Shown here: one piece after another, positions 36,737 through 46,312 of the stretch
How positions within the stretch are numbered: the stretch's first letter is position 1
Layout of the letters: each line of letters starts with the position of its first letter
From: Tenuifilum thalassicum
GTDB lineage: Bacteria; Bacteroidota; Bacteroidia; Bacteroidales; Tenuifilaceae
NCBI RefSeq assembly: GCF_013265555.1
Contig: NZ_CP041345.1
Location: 702,581 to 766,580 of the forward strand
Length of the DNA: 64,000 nucleotides
Direction: 5' to 3'
Made by a program: the position numbers and the translations under genes
The notes under the pieces: generated by a model
What the model was told of the DNA's origin: nothing
Databases searched by the model: none
Seen by the model: the letters and a program-made list of their open reading frames with translations, nothing else

Positions 36737-38020
36737 TTACTTGTTAGCTAATTTGTTATAGATTTCGTTAATCATGCCAGCGGCCCTATCCCATTTCATG
36801 TTGTTAACCTCTTCTTGGCCGTGTTTGATGAAAAATTCTGAAAGGGCTTTGTAGTTGAGCAATCCATAGATGCTATCGGCAAGGGCATCTATATCCCAAA
36901 AATCAACTTTAATGGCATGCCTTAATACTTCAGCAACTCCAGATTGTTTAGAAATGATAACAGGCACATTTGAGCGCATGGCTTCCAGTGGGCTAATACC
37001 AAAAGGCTCAGATACCGACGGCATAACGTAAACATCGGAGAGTGCAAACATTTGGTTAACCTCATTTCCTTTCAAAAATCCTGTAAAATGGAAGCGCGGT
37101 GCTATTCCTAGCTGTGCCACACGGCGAATCATACGATTAAGCATATCTCCACTACCTGCCATAACGAATCGAACATTTTGAGTTCGTTTTAGAACCTTAT
37201 TGGCAGCTTCAACAAAGTAATCGGGTCCTTTCTGGAATGTAACCCTACCTAGGAATGTAACAACCTTTTCGTCAACCCCACGCTCAAACTCTTCCTCAAT
37301 TCTATTAACGAAATGTACAGCGTTATGAACTGTAATCACTTTTTCGGGATTAATTCCATAGCGATTTATCACTATGTTCCTAGTATAGTTACTTACAGTA
37401 ATTACTGTGTCGGCAACTTCCATGCCTCTACGCTCAATGTTGTAAACCGACTGGTTAATGTTTTCACCGCTTCGGTCAAATTCAGTTGCATGAACGTGAA
37501 TTACAAGGGGTTTACCCGAAACCATTTTGGCTGCAATACCTGCAGGATATGTGAGCCAGTCGTGAGCATGGATAACATCAAATTTTTCGCGCCAAGCTAT
37601 TGAAGCGGCTGTTATTGCATAACGCGTAACTTCCGACATTAGGTTAGGCCCGTATTTGCCAGAAAATCGAAACTTCTTTTTTGTGTATACTGTTTCGTAT
37701 TTAGCTACTTCTTTTTCAGCGTATTCAACAATTCTTTTATATTCTTCGGGGTCAACATAAGGAACTATGTTTGAACTTATCTCAAGGTACTTAATGTTTC
37801 TCCAGAACTCTTCAAGATTTTTGGAAGTGTGAGAAACTTCAATATCTTCTGCACTTACTAATCTAACCCTACGTTGGTCCTCGTCGCCGTAGGCTTTAGG
37901 AACAACAAAAATTATTTCGGTACCTTGTTTTGCAAGGGCTCTGGTAAGCCCATAGCATGCCGTGCCTAACCCACCTGTTATATGAGGTGGAAATTCCCAC
38001 CCAAACATAAGTACTCTCAT
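36737..38020 (-). CDS. GT4-family glycosyltransferase of the glycogen operon
   Basis: A 427-residue GT-B enzyme. The N-terminal lobe starts MRVLMFGWEFPPHITGGLG with the glycine-rich loop; VIHAHDWLT and VHATEFDRSG follow; the donor lobe has VTFLGRVTFQKGPDYFVEA and the EX7E motif in SEPFGISPLEAM. There is no signal peptide. By sequence it is a retaining GT4 glycosyltransferase and by context makes or extends alpha-glucan. It starts 3 bp after the debranching-enzyme stop and lies 11 bp before the GH57 gene. The acceptor is unproven. Confidence 0.88.
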   Translation of the reverse strand: MRVLMFGWEFPPHITGGLGTACYGLTRALAKQGTEIIFVVPKAYGDEDQRRVRLVSAEDIEVSHTSKNLEEFWRNIKYLEISSNIVPYVDPEEYKRIVEYAEKEVAKYETVYTKKKFRFSGKYGPNLMSEVTRYAITAASIAWREKFDVIHAHDWLTYPAGIAAKMVSGKPLVIHVHATEFDRSGENINQSVYNIERRGMEVADTVITVSNYTRNIVINRYGINPEKVITVHNAVHFVNRIEEEFERGVDEKVVTFLGRVTFQKGPDYFVEAANKVLKRTQNVRFVMAGSGDMLNRMIRRVAQLGIAPRFHFTGFLKGNEVNQMFALSDVYVMPSVSEPFGISPLEAMRSNVPVIISKQSGVAEVLRHAIKVDFWDIDALADSIYGLLNYKALSEFFIKHGQEEVNNMKWDRAAGMINEIYNKLANK

Positions 38021-38023
38021 AGC

Positions 38024-39976
38024 TTAATTGTTTTTTGAATTAAATTTTTCAACCATTTTATTGATTCGTATTATTTCTGCAACGCTCCATGCTTGCGAAA
38101 TGCATCCATTGGGGCGTTGAGGTGGGTCGCCATCATATACTTCCGATATCGTACAAATTCCATGGATTCCAATGTCTTCTTTAAAAGATTCTAATATTTC
38201 ATTAGCAATATTTACAGCACGAGTGGGATTAATTCTGAAATGCGCTTCGACATATGCCCCAAGCAGCCACGGCCAGGCTGTTCCTTGGTGGTAAGCCGAG
38301 TCGCGTGTTGGTTGGTCGCCTTCATACCTTCCAACGTAATGAGGGTTGTTTGGTGAAAGGGTTCTTAGGCCCTTAGGCGTATAAAGTTCCTTGTCTATAA
38401 CCTTGAGTATGCTTGGCATCTTATCCTCGTCCAATGGGGTGTATTTAAGCGATAATGCAAATACCTGGTTTGGTCGAATGTCGGTATTAGGTCCATTTTC
38501 ATCAACATAATCGGCCAGGTATCCCAGCTCAGGTAACCAGAATAGCTTATTGAATGATTCTTTTGCTCTTTCAGCAACTGGTAGCCATTCCTTCACAAAC
38601 CTGTAGTCTTTATTTTTTGTAGCCAGCTCAATGGTGAACATAAGGGCATTGTACCAAAGGGCATTAATTTCAACCGGGTAGCCAATTCGTGGAGTTACAG
38701 GTTTTCCATGTACAACAGCATCCATCCAGGTAAGGGCATATCCTTTTTTACCCGCCCAAACCAAACCGTTTTCCATCATCTTGATGTTGAAGGGCAGACC
38801 ATCGCGGAAGGCTTTTATGATGTTTTTCATTCGTTTGCCAAATTCCTTCCATACAGTTTTATGGTCGTTGGTATATTCGTAATACTGTTGTAAGGCCCAG
38901 AAATACCATAATGGAGCATCAACGGAGTTAAATGCTTGTGAAGTATAGTTTCCCATATTGGGGAATAGGCCATTTTTTAACTTTTTACTAAGGGAGTCAA
39001 GCAAAGTTTTACAAAGATTTGGGTTGTCGAGCCCAAGAGTTAATCCTGGTAGGGATATGAACGAATCGCGTCCCCAACTTCCAAACCAAGGATACCCAGC
39101 AATTATGTCCCATTTCTTGTTTTTATGAACAATAAACTGGTTTGCTGCATTCGCAATGCATGCCTCAAAGCTATCTTTGTTAGGTCTAATCTCTAGTTCT
39201 TTGTTGAATTTACGTAAAAGCGATGATGGAGAATGCTCTTCTGTTGATGCCGAAAAGATTATGCTATCTCCTTTTTTAATGGGAATTTCAAAATATCCAG
39301 GCACAAAAAGGTCCTCATGACCCTCGTAACCGCGTTTTAGCTCCTCCATGTATTCAATGTTATAGTACCAATCGGGACATGGGACAAACTCATTTTTTTT
39401 GTTAAGCTGCAAGTGGAGTGTTGGAAAGCCTGTGTAGAGTTTATACTTAACACCATTTTGGCAAGGTTGAAACTTAGTATTTGCCCACATGTTTGCTTTT
39501 GATACATTATGAGCATTACGGAATGCTAGGAATGGCTTAATTTTAAGTCGGGTTGGGCTGTGGGCGTCAAGCAAAGTATAGCGTATCATAAATTGTTCCT
39601 CGTTGTGTACAAATAGCAATTCCTTTTTCAGCACTACACCGCCCACTCTATAGGTTAAAGTGGGAGTTGGTTCGTAAACAAAATCAATTATGTATTTATG
39701 CCCTCGAGGCTCATAGATGCCAGGGTACCTATGTATGCCAAGGTTAAATTCTTGCCCATGTTGAATAACGGTTTCATCAACACTCGATAACAGAACATGG
39801 TTCTCGCCATCGAACTCATCAATAGGTAAAACCATTAGGCCATGATACTTTCTTGTGTTGCAAAGAATGATTGAAGTACTGCAATAACCACCCGCACGAT
39901 TGGTGCTCAATATTTCCCGATTAAGTGAGTACTCTAGATTAACTAGTTTTTCTTTGTCGAATGAAAGGTATTTCAT
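38024..39976 (-). CDS. Amylo-alpha-1,6-glucosidase (glycogen debranching, GH133-type)
   Basis: A 650-residue protein. The N-terminal beta domain begins FDKEKLVNLEYSLNREILSTNRAGGYCSTSI and the C-terminal (alpha/alpha)6 barrel has AGYPWFGSWGRDSFISLPGL, LTWMDAVVHGKPVTPRIGYPVEINALWY and YHQGTAWPWLLGAYVEA, hallmarks of GDE_N plus GDE_C. It removes alpha-1,6 branch stubs so that phosphorylase can proceed. It is the first gene of the operon, which runs GDE-GT4-GH57-GT3/GT35 with gaps of 3, 11 and 12 bp. Confidence 0.93.
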   Translation of the reverse strand: MKYLSFDKEKLVNLEYSLNREILSTNRAGGYCSTSIILCNTRKYHGLMVLPIDEFDGENHVLLSSVDETVIQHGQEFNLGIHRYPGIYEPRGHKYIIDFVYEPTPTLTYRVGGVVLKKELLFVHNEEQFMIRYTLLDAHSPTRLKIKPFLAFRNAHNVSKANMWANTKFQPCQNGVKYKLYTGFPTLHLQLNKKNEFVPCPDWYYNIEYMEELKRGYEGHEDLFVPGYFEIPIKKGDSIIFSASTEEHSPSSLLRKFNKELEIRPNKDSFEACIANAANQFIVHKNKKWDIIAGYPWFGSWGRDSFISLPGLTLGLDNPNLCKTLLDSLSKKLKNGLFPNMGNYTSQAFNSVDAPLWYFWALQQYYEYTNDHKTVWKEFGKRMKNIIKAFRDGLPFNIKMMENGLVWAGKKGYALTWMDAVVHGKPVTPRIGYPVEINALWYNALMFTIELATKNKDYRFVKEWLPVAERAKESFNKLFWLPELGYLADYVDENGPNTDIRPNQVFALSLKYTPLDEDKMPSILKVIDKELYTPKGLRTLSPNNPHYVGRYEGDQPTRDSAYHQGTAWPWLLGAYVEAHFRINPTRAVNIANEILESFKEDIGIHGICTISEVYDGDPPQRPNGCISQAWSVAEIIRINKMVEKFNSKNN

Positions 39977-40067
39977 GGCTTAATAAATTTTAAATGGTTA
40001 AACTTGTAAAACAAATGGTTGGGCAACCACTAAAGACTTAACAAGTTAGCTAAAAAAGGCGATATAA

Positions 40068-40100
40068 TTGCTATTTTGGAGTAAACTTTTGCTAATTTTG
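40068..40100 (+). promoter_or_regulatory. Candidate promoter for the 40142 lipoprotein gene
   Basis: TTG (40068-40070), 22-bp spacer, TAATTTTG (40093-40100), matching the Bacteroidota consensus. It lies about 42 bp before the ATG. Confidence 0.5.
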
Positions 40101-40141
40101 GATGATTAAATTTACGATACTTCAGATATAATTCGTTTGCG

Positions 40142-41395
40142 ATGCATGTTAAATTTTTTCAAATTTTTTTATCAATAGTAAAAACATCTTCTATTTTTTG
40201 TGTTGTTTTATTATTTGCTTCATGTTCAGAACGGTATGATAGGGTTGAGGTGAATATCAAAGTGCCAGAGTGGGGGAATTCTTTTGCGTACTATAACTTT
40301 CATTCAAATGCTAACCAAACTCTTTTTGATTCCGTGAGAATTAATAGTAGTGGGGAAGGTATTATAAAATTAAAAACCTCATTACCTTCTGTTATTGCTT
40401 TGAGTAACGACAAAAAGGTTTTTCCTATAGTTCTTGTTGTAAAACCTGGAGATAGAATTAGCATTTCTTCAACTAATGGCAGTTGGGAAGTAAGTGGTTC
40501 ACAAGAAAGCATGAAACTTATGAAGTTTCAGAATAGGGTTGTTAATAGCGATAAACTCCTTAAAAAATTAAGGAACAACTATGCAAAATGCGATAGCTTA
40601 GAGATAAAAGATTCTCTTTATAAGAATTACCTATCAGCTCGCGATTCTATACTGAATGTGCTAAAACAGGATGCTTTCAGAATGGTTTCCTCAACCCCAT
40701 ATAACATTTCAGCTATTTTTCTAATAACTGCTAGAATTGAGAATAGACAAATTTTACCTTACAATGAGTTTAAGGAACTTTATCGTTCGGTCGATACAAG
40801 CCTCTCTCACTACTACTCAGATGATTCTCTTTATCAATCTTTTAAAAAGATTATAAAGCAATTTCAGCTAACAGATAGTTTGAGAAAAATTGAGAGTAAG
40901 CTTATAGTTGGTAACAGCATTCCGCAACAAAGTTTTATATCTATAAAAGGGGAGAATATTTCGTTACCTGGTATTTGGGCTAGGTGTATATTGCTTGATT
41001 TTTGGGGTGCAGGTTCAAAGCTAAACAATAACCTTCAAAAAAAAGAGCTTAAGAGACTTTTTGAGAAGCACAAAAAGAACGGGCTAGCAGTGGTTAGCTT
41101 TGGAGTTGGGTTAGACTCGGCTCAAATAGCTCAAATGACACAACTCGACACATTAAGTTGGTATCAGGTAAGTCTTGCATCCCAAAGCGATATTAACAAG
41201 CTAAAAGAATATGGGGTGGTTGAACTACCAACATATATATTGACTAATCGTTATGGAACCGTAATTGCCAAAGCAAAGGATATTGATGTGATTGATTCAA
41301 AAATAGATTCAATGTTACAAGTGTATAAACGGTGGCTTTTGGTAAGACAAAAAGCCGATACACTAAATCGTGCAGATACTCTTAAGACTAAATAG
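40142..41395 (+). CDS. DUF4369/TlpA-like thioredoxin-fold lipoprotein lacking CxxC
   Basis: A 417-residue lipoprotein (LLFASC, Cys28). The N-terminal part (about 35-120) resembles the DUF4369 beta domain common in Bacteroidota TlpA-like lipoproteins; a helical linker follows; the C-terminal 140 residues look like a TlpA/AhpC thioredoxin fold with ILLDFW and the cis-proline segment VELPTYIL. At the place of WCxxC is WGAGSK (288-293), so there is no redox dithiol. It is probably a non-redox binding or structural protein. It ends 1 bp before rsmA. Confidence 0.75.
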   Translation: MHVKFFQIFLSIVKTSSIFCVVLLFASCSERYDRVEVNIKVPEWGNSFAYYNFHSNANQTLFDSVRINSSGEGIIKLKTSLPSVIALSNDKKVFPIVLVVKPGDRISISSTNGSWEVSGSQESMKLMKFQNRVVNSDKLLKKLRNNYAKCDSLEIKDSLYKNYLSARDSILNVLKQDAFRMVSSTPYNISAIFLITARIENRQILPYNEFKELYRSVDTSLSHYYSDDSLYQSFKKIIKQFQLTDSLRKIESKLIVGNSIPQQSFISIKGENISLPGIWARCILLDFWGAGSKLNNNLQKKELKRLFEKHKKNGLAVVSFGVGLDSAQIAQMTQLDTLSWYQVSLASQSDINKLKEYGVVELPTYILTNRYGTVIAKAKDIDVIDSKIDSMLQVYKRWLLVRQKADTLNRADTLKTK

Positions 41396-41396
41396 C

Positions 41397-42167
41397 ATGC
41401 CAGAAGTTCGTCCCAAAAAACATTTAGGCCAGCATTTTTTAAATGATAAGCGAATAGCAAATCGTATTGTTGATAGCTTAACGGCTGCTAATGCTGAAAA
41501 AATTGTTGAGATTGGGCCTGGAATGGGCGTTTTAACTTTTGAATTATTTGAACGTTTTAAGGAAAAGCTAGTTGCTGTTGAGGTTGATGGTGAATCTGTT
41601 GAGTATCTTAATAAAAACATTCCTGAGCTGAATATTATTGAAGGTGATTTTTTGGAAATCAACCTGTTAAAGGAAATCGGGAACCACTTTTCAATTATAG
41701 GCAACCTACCATACAACATTTCGTCGCAGATTTTTTTCAAAATTCTTGAGCATCGGGAACATGTTCCCGAGGTTGTTGCCATGGTTCAACGTGAAGTTGC
41801 TCAACGAATAGCCGAAAAACCAGGTAGTAGAACCTATGGAATTTTAAGCGTTTTGCTTCAGGCTTACTATAACATTGAGTATCTTTTTACGGTAAGCGAA
41901 GGTTGTTTTACTCCTCCACCTAAGGTGAAATCGGCAGTTGTAAGGCTCACACGAAATGGAGTAACCAACTTGGGGTGCGATTATAAGCTATTTGAAAGGG
42001 TTGTAAAGGCAGCATTTAACCAACGTAGAAAAACCCTTCGGAATGCAATTAAGGCTCGGTTTAACGGAATCGAAATATCCGATACCTATGCAGGTAGAAG
42101 GGCCGAACAACTTTCGGTGGAGCAGTTTGTTGATTTGACAAACGAAATTACTCAGCTAACCCATTAA
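41397..42167 (+). CDS. rsmA: 16S rRNA dimethyladenosine transferase
   Basis: From the ATG at 41397 the protein is 256 residues, the normal KsgA length; a start at 41370 would overlap the previous gene. Motifs are KKHLGQHFL, the SAM-binding VEIGPGMGVLT, EVDGESVEYL, and the catalytic NLPYNISSQI (motif IV), with FTPPPKVKSAVVRL after. It dimethylates two adjacent adenines in the 3'-terminal helix of 16S rRNA. Its stop overlaps that of the convergent permease at a TTAA. Confidence 0.96.
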   Translation: MPEVRPKKHLGQHFLNDKRIANRIVDSLTAANAEKIVEIGPGMGVLTFELFERFKEKLVAVEVDGESVEYLNKNIPELNIIEGDFLEINLLKEIGNHFSIIGNLPYNISSQIFFKILEHREHVPEVVAMVQREVAQRIAEKPGSRTYGILSVLLQAYYNIEYLFTVSEGCFTPPPKVKSAVVRLTRNGVTNLGCDYKLFERVVKAAFNQRRKTLRNAIKARFNGIEISDTYAGRRAEQLSVEQFVDLTNEITQLTH

Positions 42168-43429
42168 GATTTGGTGTTAATAGCCTCTACAGGGCTTAAT
42201 CTAGACGCTACCCAGGCAGGGAAAAATCCAGAAACAACACCTATAGTTGCAGAGATAAAAAGCCCACGTAATACATTGCTAATTGTTAACGATACTTTAA
42301 AGTCTAAACCGTGAGTAACAATCTGGGTACCAATAAAGATTAGAATGAGCCCAATGGCGCCACCAATTACAGCCAGCAGAACAGCTTCGTAAAGGAACTG
42401 AATAAGTATAAAGTAACGTTTAGCACCTAGTGCTTTTTGAACACCAATTTGGCTTGTACGTTCTTTTACCGAAACGAACATGATGTTTGCAATGCCAAAA
42501 CCGCCAACTATAATGGAGAAGAATGCTATAAAACCGCCAGCAAAGTTAATTGATCCAAAAATAGAATCGAGACTACTCTTAAGCATATCAATTTGATTAA
42601 GAGCAAAATCATCGTCGTCAAGGGGCTTTAGCTTATGGTGAGCTCTTAAAATACCACGGAGCTCATCTTTTAAGTCTGCAACGTTTGTATTTTCTTTTGC
42701 TTTAACCATAATCCATGGTCCAGAGCGCCTTAAATCGACCATAGTTCGAGCTAAATTTAATGGTATTAATACCATGTTATCAAGGCTGTTTTCACCTATG
42801 GCCGATTTCCCTTCTTTGGCAAAAACACCAATTACACTAACTTTTTGGCCGCCAATCTTTATCATTTTTCCAATTGGATTAGCCCCTTGAAATAGTTCCT
42901 TTGCTATTTCGCTTCCAATAACAGCGATTGGTCTGCTTGATGTAATTTCAAAAAGGTTAAAAAACCTGCCATTCTCAATCTCAAACGATCTTATTTTGTC
43001 AAAATCCTTGCTTACTCCATATATGGTTGTTTCAGGAATGTTATTACTTTCCCATTTTACTTGCTTATTAAAAGCAACATTAAAACAGGCGCTTTCTGTT
43101 AGTAAACTTTTTCTACGAATTTCATCTAGGTCGCTAATAGTAGGTTCTGGTCTGTTAAAATACTTCCACCAAGGATATTCCTGGTTGCCGCCCCATGGCC
43201 ACTTTTGAACATAAACCACATTTTTGCCCAGCGCTTGTAAGCTATCGCGGACGTTCTTTTCAAGGCTATCAACCATGGTAAAAACTGAGATGATTGCAAA
43301 GATCCCTATGGTTATCCCAAAAAGCGATAGGAAAGTTCTAAGCTTATTTGCAACTATTGACTGGTATGCAAACTGCATACTTTCGTGAGCAAGTTTAAAA
43401 AGTATGATTAGTGGGCGAAATGCTTTCAT
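42164..43429 (-). CDS. MacB/FtsX-type ABC transporter permease
   Basis: A 421-residue membrane protein. One transmembrane helix near the N-terminus (LRTFLSLFGITIGIFAIISVF) precedes a large periplasmic MacB-PCD-like domain (about 60-285), and three C-terminal helices form the FtsX domain with the VKERTSQIGVQKALGAKR motif. Family members couple to a MacB/LolD-like ATPase and drive envelope tasks such as efflux or lipoprotein handling. No ATPase gene is adjacent, so the partner lies elsewhere. Convergent with rsmA with overlapping stops. Confidence 0.88.
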   Translation of the reverse strand: MKAFRPLIILFKLAHESMQFAYQSIVANKLRTFLSLFGITIGIFAIISVFTMVDSLEKNVRDSLQALGKNVVYVQKWPWGGNQEYPWWKYFNRPEPTISDLDEIRRKSLLTESACFNVAFNKQVKWESNNIPETTIYGVSKDFDKIRSFEIENGRFFNLFEITSSRPIAVIGSEIAKELFQGANPIGKMIKIGGQKVSVIGVFAKEGKSAIGENSLDNMVLIPLNLARTMVDLRRSGPWIMVKAKENTNVADLKDELRGILRAHHKLKPLDDDDFALNQIDMLKSSLDSIFGSINFAGGFIAFFSIIVGGFGIANIMFVSVKERTSQIGVQKALGAKRYFILIQFLYEAVLLAVIGGAIGLILIFIGTQIVTHGLDFKVSLTISNVLRGLFISATIGVVSGFFPAWVASRLSPVEAINTKS

Positions 43430-43731
43430 TTTGTTTTTTGCTTAAACAGTTAGTTGGTGGATATATTCTATTTTGCTAATGTAAACAATATGTTTGCTTA
43501 AATAAAAACAGTTTACGTTAAATTTTGCTTTTAAACATATTAGAGCAATAGTGAACAAAAAGGTTTAACTTTTTGCATGGACTTTGTTCTTTGGGTGGTT
43601 TATTGTAATAAAAATAAGATTGTTAAAAAAAAGTAGGTTTAAAGCATTGAATTTTAAAAGGATTTAACCAATTTTACTACCTAAAGAAAAGTGTCTTTAA
43701 TCAATGGCTTAAATGTTTGAAATTCAACAAA
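43430..43731. other. AT-rich divergent gap before purH
   Basis: About 300 bp between the divergent permease and purH. It includes TATGTTTG at 43489-43496, a -7-like sequence with no TTG at proper spacing and far from purH, and A-tract runs near 43620. No hairpin, riboswitch or RNA gene is recognised; the purH-mre promoter is presumably here. Confidence 0.35.
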
Positions 43732-45258
43732 ATGAATAAATTGAAAAGGGTCAAAACCGCACTTATTTCTGTGTATCATAAAGATAATCTGGAGAGTCTT
43801 TTGTCGTTGTTGCAAAAAAATAGGGTTACAATTTATTCAACAGGCGGCACAATGGAGTTTATAAAAAGCAAAGGAATACCTGTGCATGCTGTTGAGGATT
43901 TAACCGGATATCCATCCATTCTTGGGGGACGTGTTAAAACCCTACATCCTAAAGTATTTGGCGGGATACTAGCTCGACGTGAAAATGAGAACGATTTATT
44001 CCAGCTTCAGGAATACCAAATACCAGAAATTGATCTTGTTGTTGTTGATTTATATCCATTTGAAAAAACAGTTGAATCGGGTGCTTCGGAACCTGAAGTG
44101 ATAGAAAAGATTGACATTGGTGGTATTTCATTAATTAGAGCTGCAGCTAAAAATTACAAGGATGTTTTAATTGTTTCAAATAGGGAGCAGTACGAGCGTG
44201 TTTATCAAATTTTAAATGAACAGGAATGCTCAACCTCCTTATTGCAAAGAAAACAATTTGCTGCAGAAGCCTTTGCAACATCATCGCATTACGATACAGC
44301 CATTTTTAGCTATTTTAGCCCTGATTTTCCAAAACCATTCTTCCGGCAAAGCGTTCAAGGTGCTAAGAATATGCGATATGGGGAAAATCCACATCAAAAG
44401 GCGGTTTTTTATGGAGAATTTGAGAGCATGTTTGAGCAGCTTCATGGCAAGGAGGTGTCCTATAACAACTTGCTCGATATTGATGCAGCGGTTAATTTGA
44501 TTAAAGAGTTTGAAGAGCCAACTGTTGCAATCTTAAAGCACAATAATGCATGTGGTGTTGCATCGCGCGAAAATATTTTTGATGCTTGGATTGATGCTCT
44601 TGCTGGCGATCCTGTCTCTGCTTTTGGTGGAATTATTATTGCCAACCGACCTATCGATAAAAAAACTGCTGAGGAGATAAACAAGATTTTTTGTGAGGTT
44701 CTAATTGCACCAGCGTACGAAAGTTCTTCGCTCGAAATTTTAAAGTCCAAAAAGAATAGAATTATTTTAAGGAGCAAAAATTTCGATTTACCAACCCAAA
44801 CTTTCAGAACAGCACTAAATGGAGTTTTAGCTCAGGAGAGAGATATCTTTACAGAAGATGATGAAAACCTTGAACTTGTTACAGAGCAGCAAGCAACTCC
44901 TGAGCAAATTGCCGATATGCTTTTTGCAAATAAAATTGTGAAGCATACTAAATCTAATGCAATAGTTCTTGCTAAAAACAAGCAGCTTATTGGTAGTGGG
45001 GTAGGGCAAACATCGAGGGTGGATGCTGTAAAGCATGCCATTGAGAAAGCAAAAAGCTTTGAATTTGACCTTAATGGAGCAGTATTGGCCTCCGATGCCT
45101 TTTTTCCATTTGCCGATAGCGTTCAAATTGCTTTTGAAGCTGGAGTTAAGGCAGTTATTCAACCTGGAGGTTCTATAAGAGATAAGGATAGCATCGATTT
45201 TTGTAATGCCAATGGCATTCCAATGATTTTTACAGGAGTTAGACATTTTAAACACTAG
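43732..45258 (+). CDS. purH: Bifunctional AICAR formyltransferase / IMP cyclohydrolase
   Basis: From the ATG at 43732 the protein is 508 residues; an upstream in-frame TTG at 43717 is less likely. The N-terminal MGS-like cyclohydrolase has ALISVYHKDN, IYSTGGT and GGRVKTLHPKVFGG. The AICAR transformylase domain has LRYGENPHQ-type sequence (MRYGENPHQKAVFY), VAILKHNNACGVA and SDAFFPFADSV with CxxGGSIRDKDS-like PGGSIRDKDS. It performs the last two steps of IMP synthesis. It precedes mreB by 20 bp and may be cotranscribed with the rod-shape genes. Confidence 0.96.
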   Translation: MNKLKRVKTALISVYHKDNLESLLSLLQKNRVTIYSTGGTMEFIKSKGIPVHAVEDLTGYPSILGGRVKTLHPKVFGGILARRENENDLFQLQEYQIPEIDLVVVDLYPFEKTVESGASEPEVIEKIDIGGISLIRAAAKNYKDVLIVSNREQYERVYQILNEQECSTSLLQRKQFAAEAFATSSHYDTAIFSYFSPDFPKPFFRQSVQGAKNMRYGENPHQKAVFYGEFESMFEQLHGKEVSYNNLLDIDAAVNLIKEFEEPTVAILKHNNACGVASRENIFDAWIDALAGDPVSAFGGIIIANRPIDKKTAEEINKIFCEVLIAPAYESSSLEILKSKKNRIILRSKNFDLPTQTFRTALNGVLAQERDIFTEDDENLELVTEQQATPEQIADMLFANKIVKHTKSNAIVLAKNKQLIGSGVGQTSRVDAVKHAIEKAKSFEFDLNGAVLASDAFFPFADSVQIAFEAGVKAVIQPGGSIRDKDSIDFCNANGIPMIFTGVRHFKH

Positions 45259-45278
45259 AAAACAGAAAATTTAAAGAT

Positions 45279-46298
45279 ATGGGACTTTTTTCATTTTTAA
45301 CTCAAGAGTTAGCCATCGATTTGGGAACGGCTAACACTATTATTCTTTACAACGAAAAGATTGTTGTAGACCAGCCTTCAATTGTGGCAATTGACCAGTC
45401 TACTGGAAAGATGATTGCTATTGGTGAACAGGCAAGAGCCATGCATGGTAAAACCCATGAAAATATAAAAACTATTCGTCCCCTTCGCGACGGCGTTATT
45501 GCCGATTTTAATGCTGCAGAGCAGATGATTCGTGGAATGATTAGTCTTATTAATACTAAGAATCCTGTTTTTACACCATCGTTAAGAATGGTAATAGGCA
45601 TCCCTAGTGGTAGTACTGAGGTTGAGATTCGTGCTGTACGAGATTCCGCTGAGCACGCTGGTGGGCGAGATGTTTATCTTATTTATGAGCCAATGGCCGC
45701 AGCTCTTGGGATTGGACTTGATGTGATGGCTCCTGAAGGAAGTATGGTTGTTGACATAGGTGGTGGTACAACCGAGATTGCCGTAATTGCACTAGGTGGT
45801 ATTGTTTGCAATAAATCGGTTCGTATCGCAGGTGATGGATTTACTGCCGATATTCAGGCCTATATGCGCCAGCAGCACAATGTTAAGATTGGTGAGCGCA
45901 CAGCCGAGGATATCAAAATTAATGTTGGATCTGCTTTACCCGATCTGGAAAATCCTCCTGCCGATTATATTGTACGTGGTCCCAACCTTATGACTGCATT
46001 ACCCATTGAAGTACCCGTTTCGTACCAGGAGATTTCATACTGCCTCGATAAGTCTCTTTCTAAAATTGAATCGGCAATTTTTAACGTATTGGAGCAAACA
46101 CCTCCTGAACTTTATGCCGATATCGTTCAAAAAGGTATCTATCTTGCTGGTGGTGGGGCCCTATTACGTGGTTTAGATAAGCGTCTATCAGAAAAGGTTA
46201 ACATCCCATTCCACGTGGCCGAGGATCCATTACATGCTGTAGCTCGCGGTACTAGTATTGCTATTAAAAACCTTAGTTTCCCATTCCTGATGAGATAG
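45279..46298 (+). CDS. mreB: Rod shape-determining protein MreB
   Basis: A 339-residue bacterial actin. Motifs are AIDLGTANT (phosphate 1), MVVDIGGGTTEIAVI (phosphate 2), the connect regions and YLAGGGALLRGL (adenosine site). The N-terminus MGLFSFLTQELA forms the usual amphipathic membrane-binding start. MreB filaments position the elongasome that inserts lateral cell wall. It opens a complete operon mreB-mreC-mreD-PBP2-rodA, the order most common in Bacteroidota. Confidence 0.97.
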   Translation: MGLFSFLTQELAIDLGTANTIILYNEKIVVDQPSIVAIDQSTGKMIAIGEQARAMHGKTHENIKTIRPLRDGVIADFNAAEQMIRGMISLINTKNPVFTPSLRMVIGIPSGSTEVEIRAVRDSAEHAGGRDVYLIYEPMAAALGIGLDVMAPEGSMVVDIGGGTTEIAVIALGGIVCNKSVRIAGDGFTADIQAYMRQQHNVKIGERTAEDIKINVGSALPDLENPPADYIVRGPNLMTALPIEVPVSYQEISYCLDKSLSKIESAIFNVLEQTPPELYADIVQKGIYLAGGGALLRGLDKRLSEKVNIPFHVAEDPLHAVARGTSIAIKNLSFPFLMR

Positions 46299-46312
46299 TT
46301 ATTGCTTGAACC

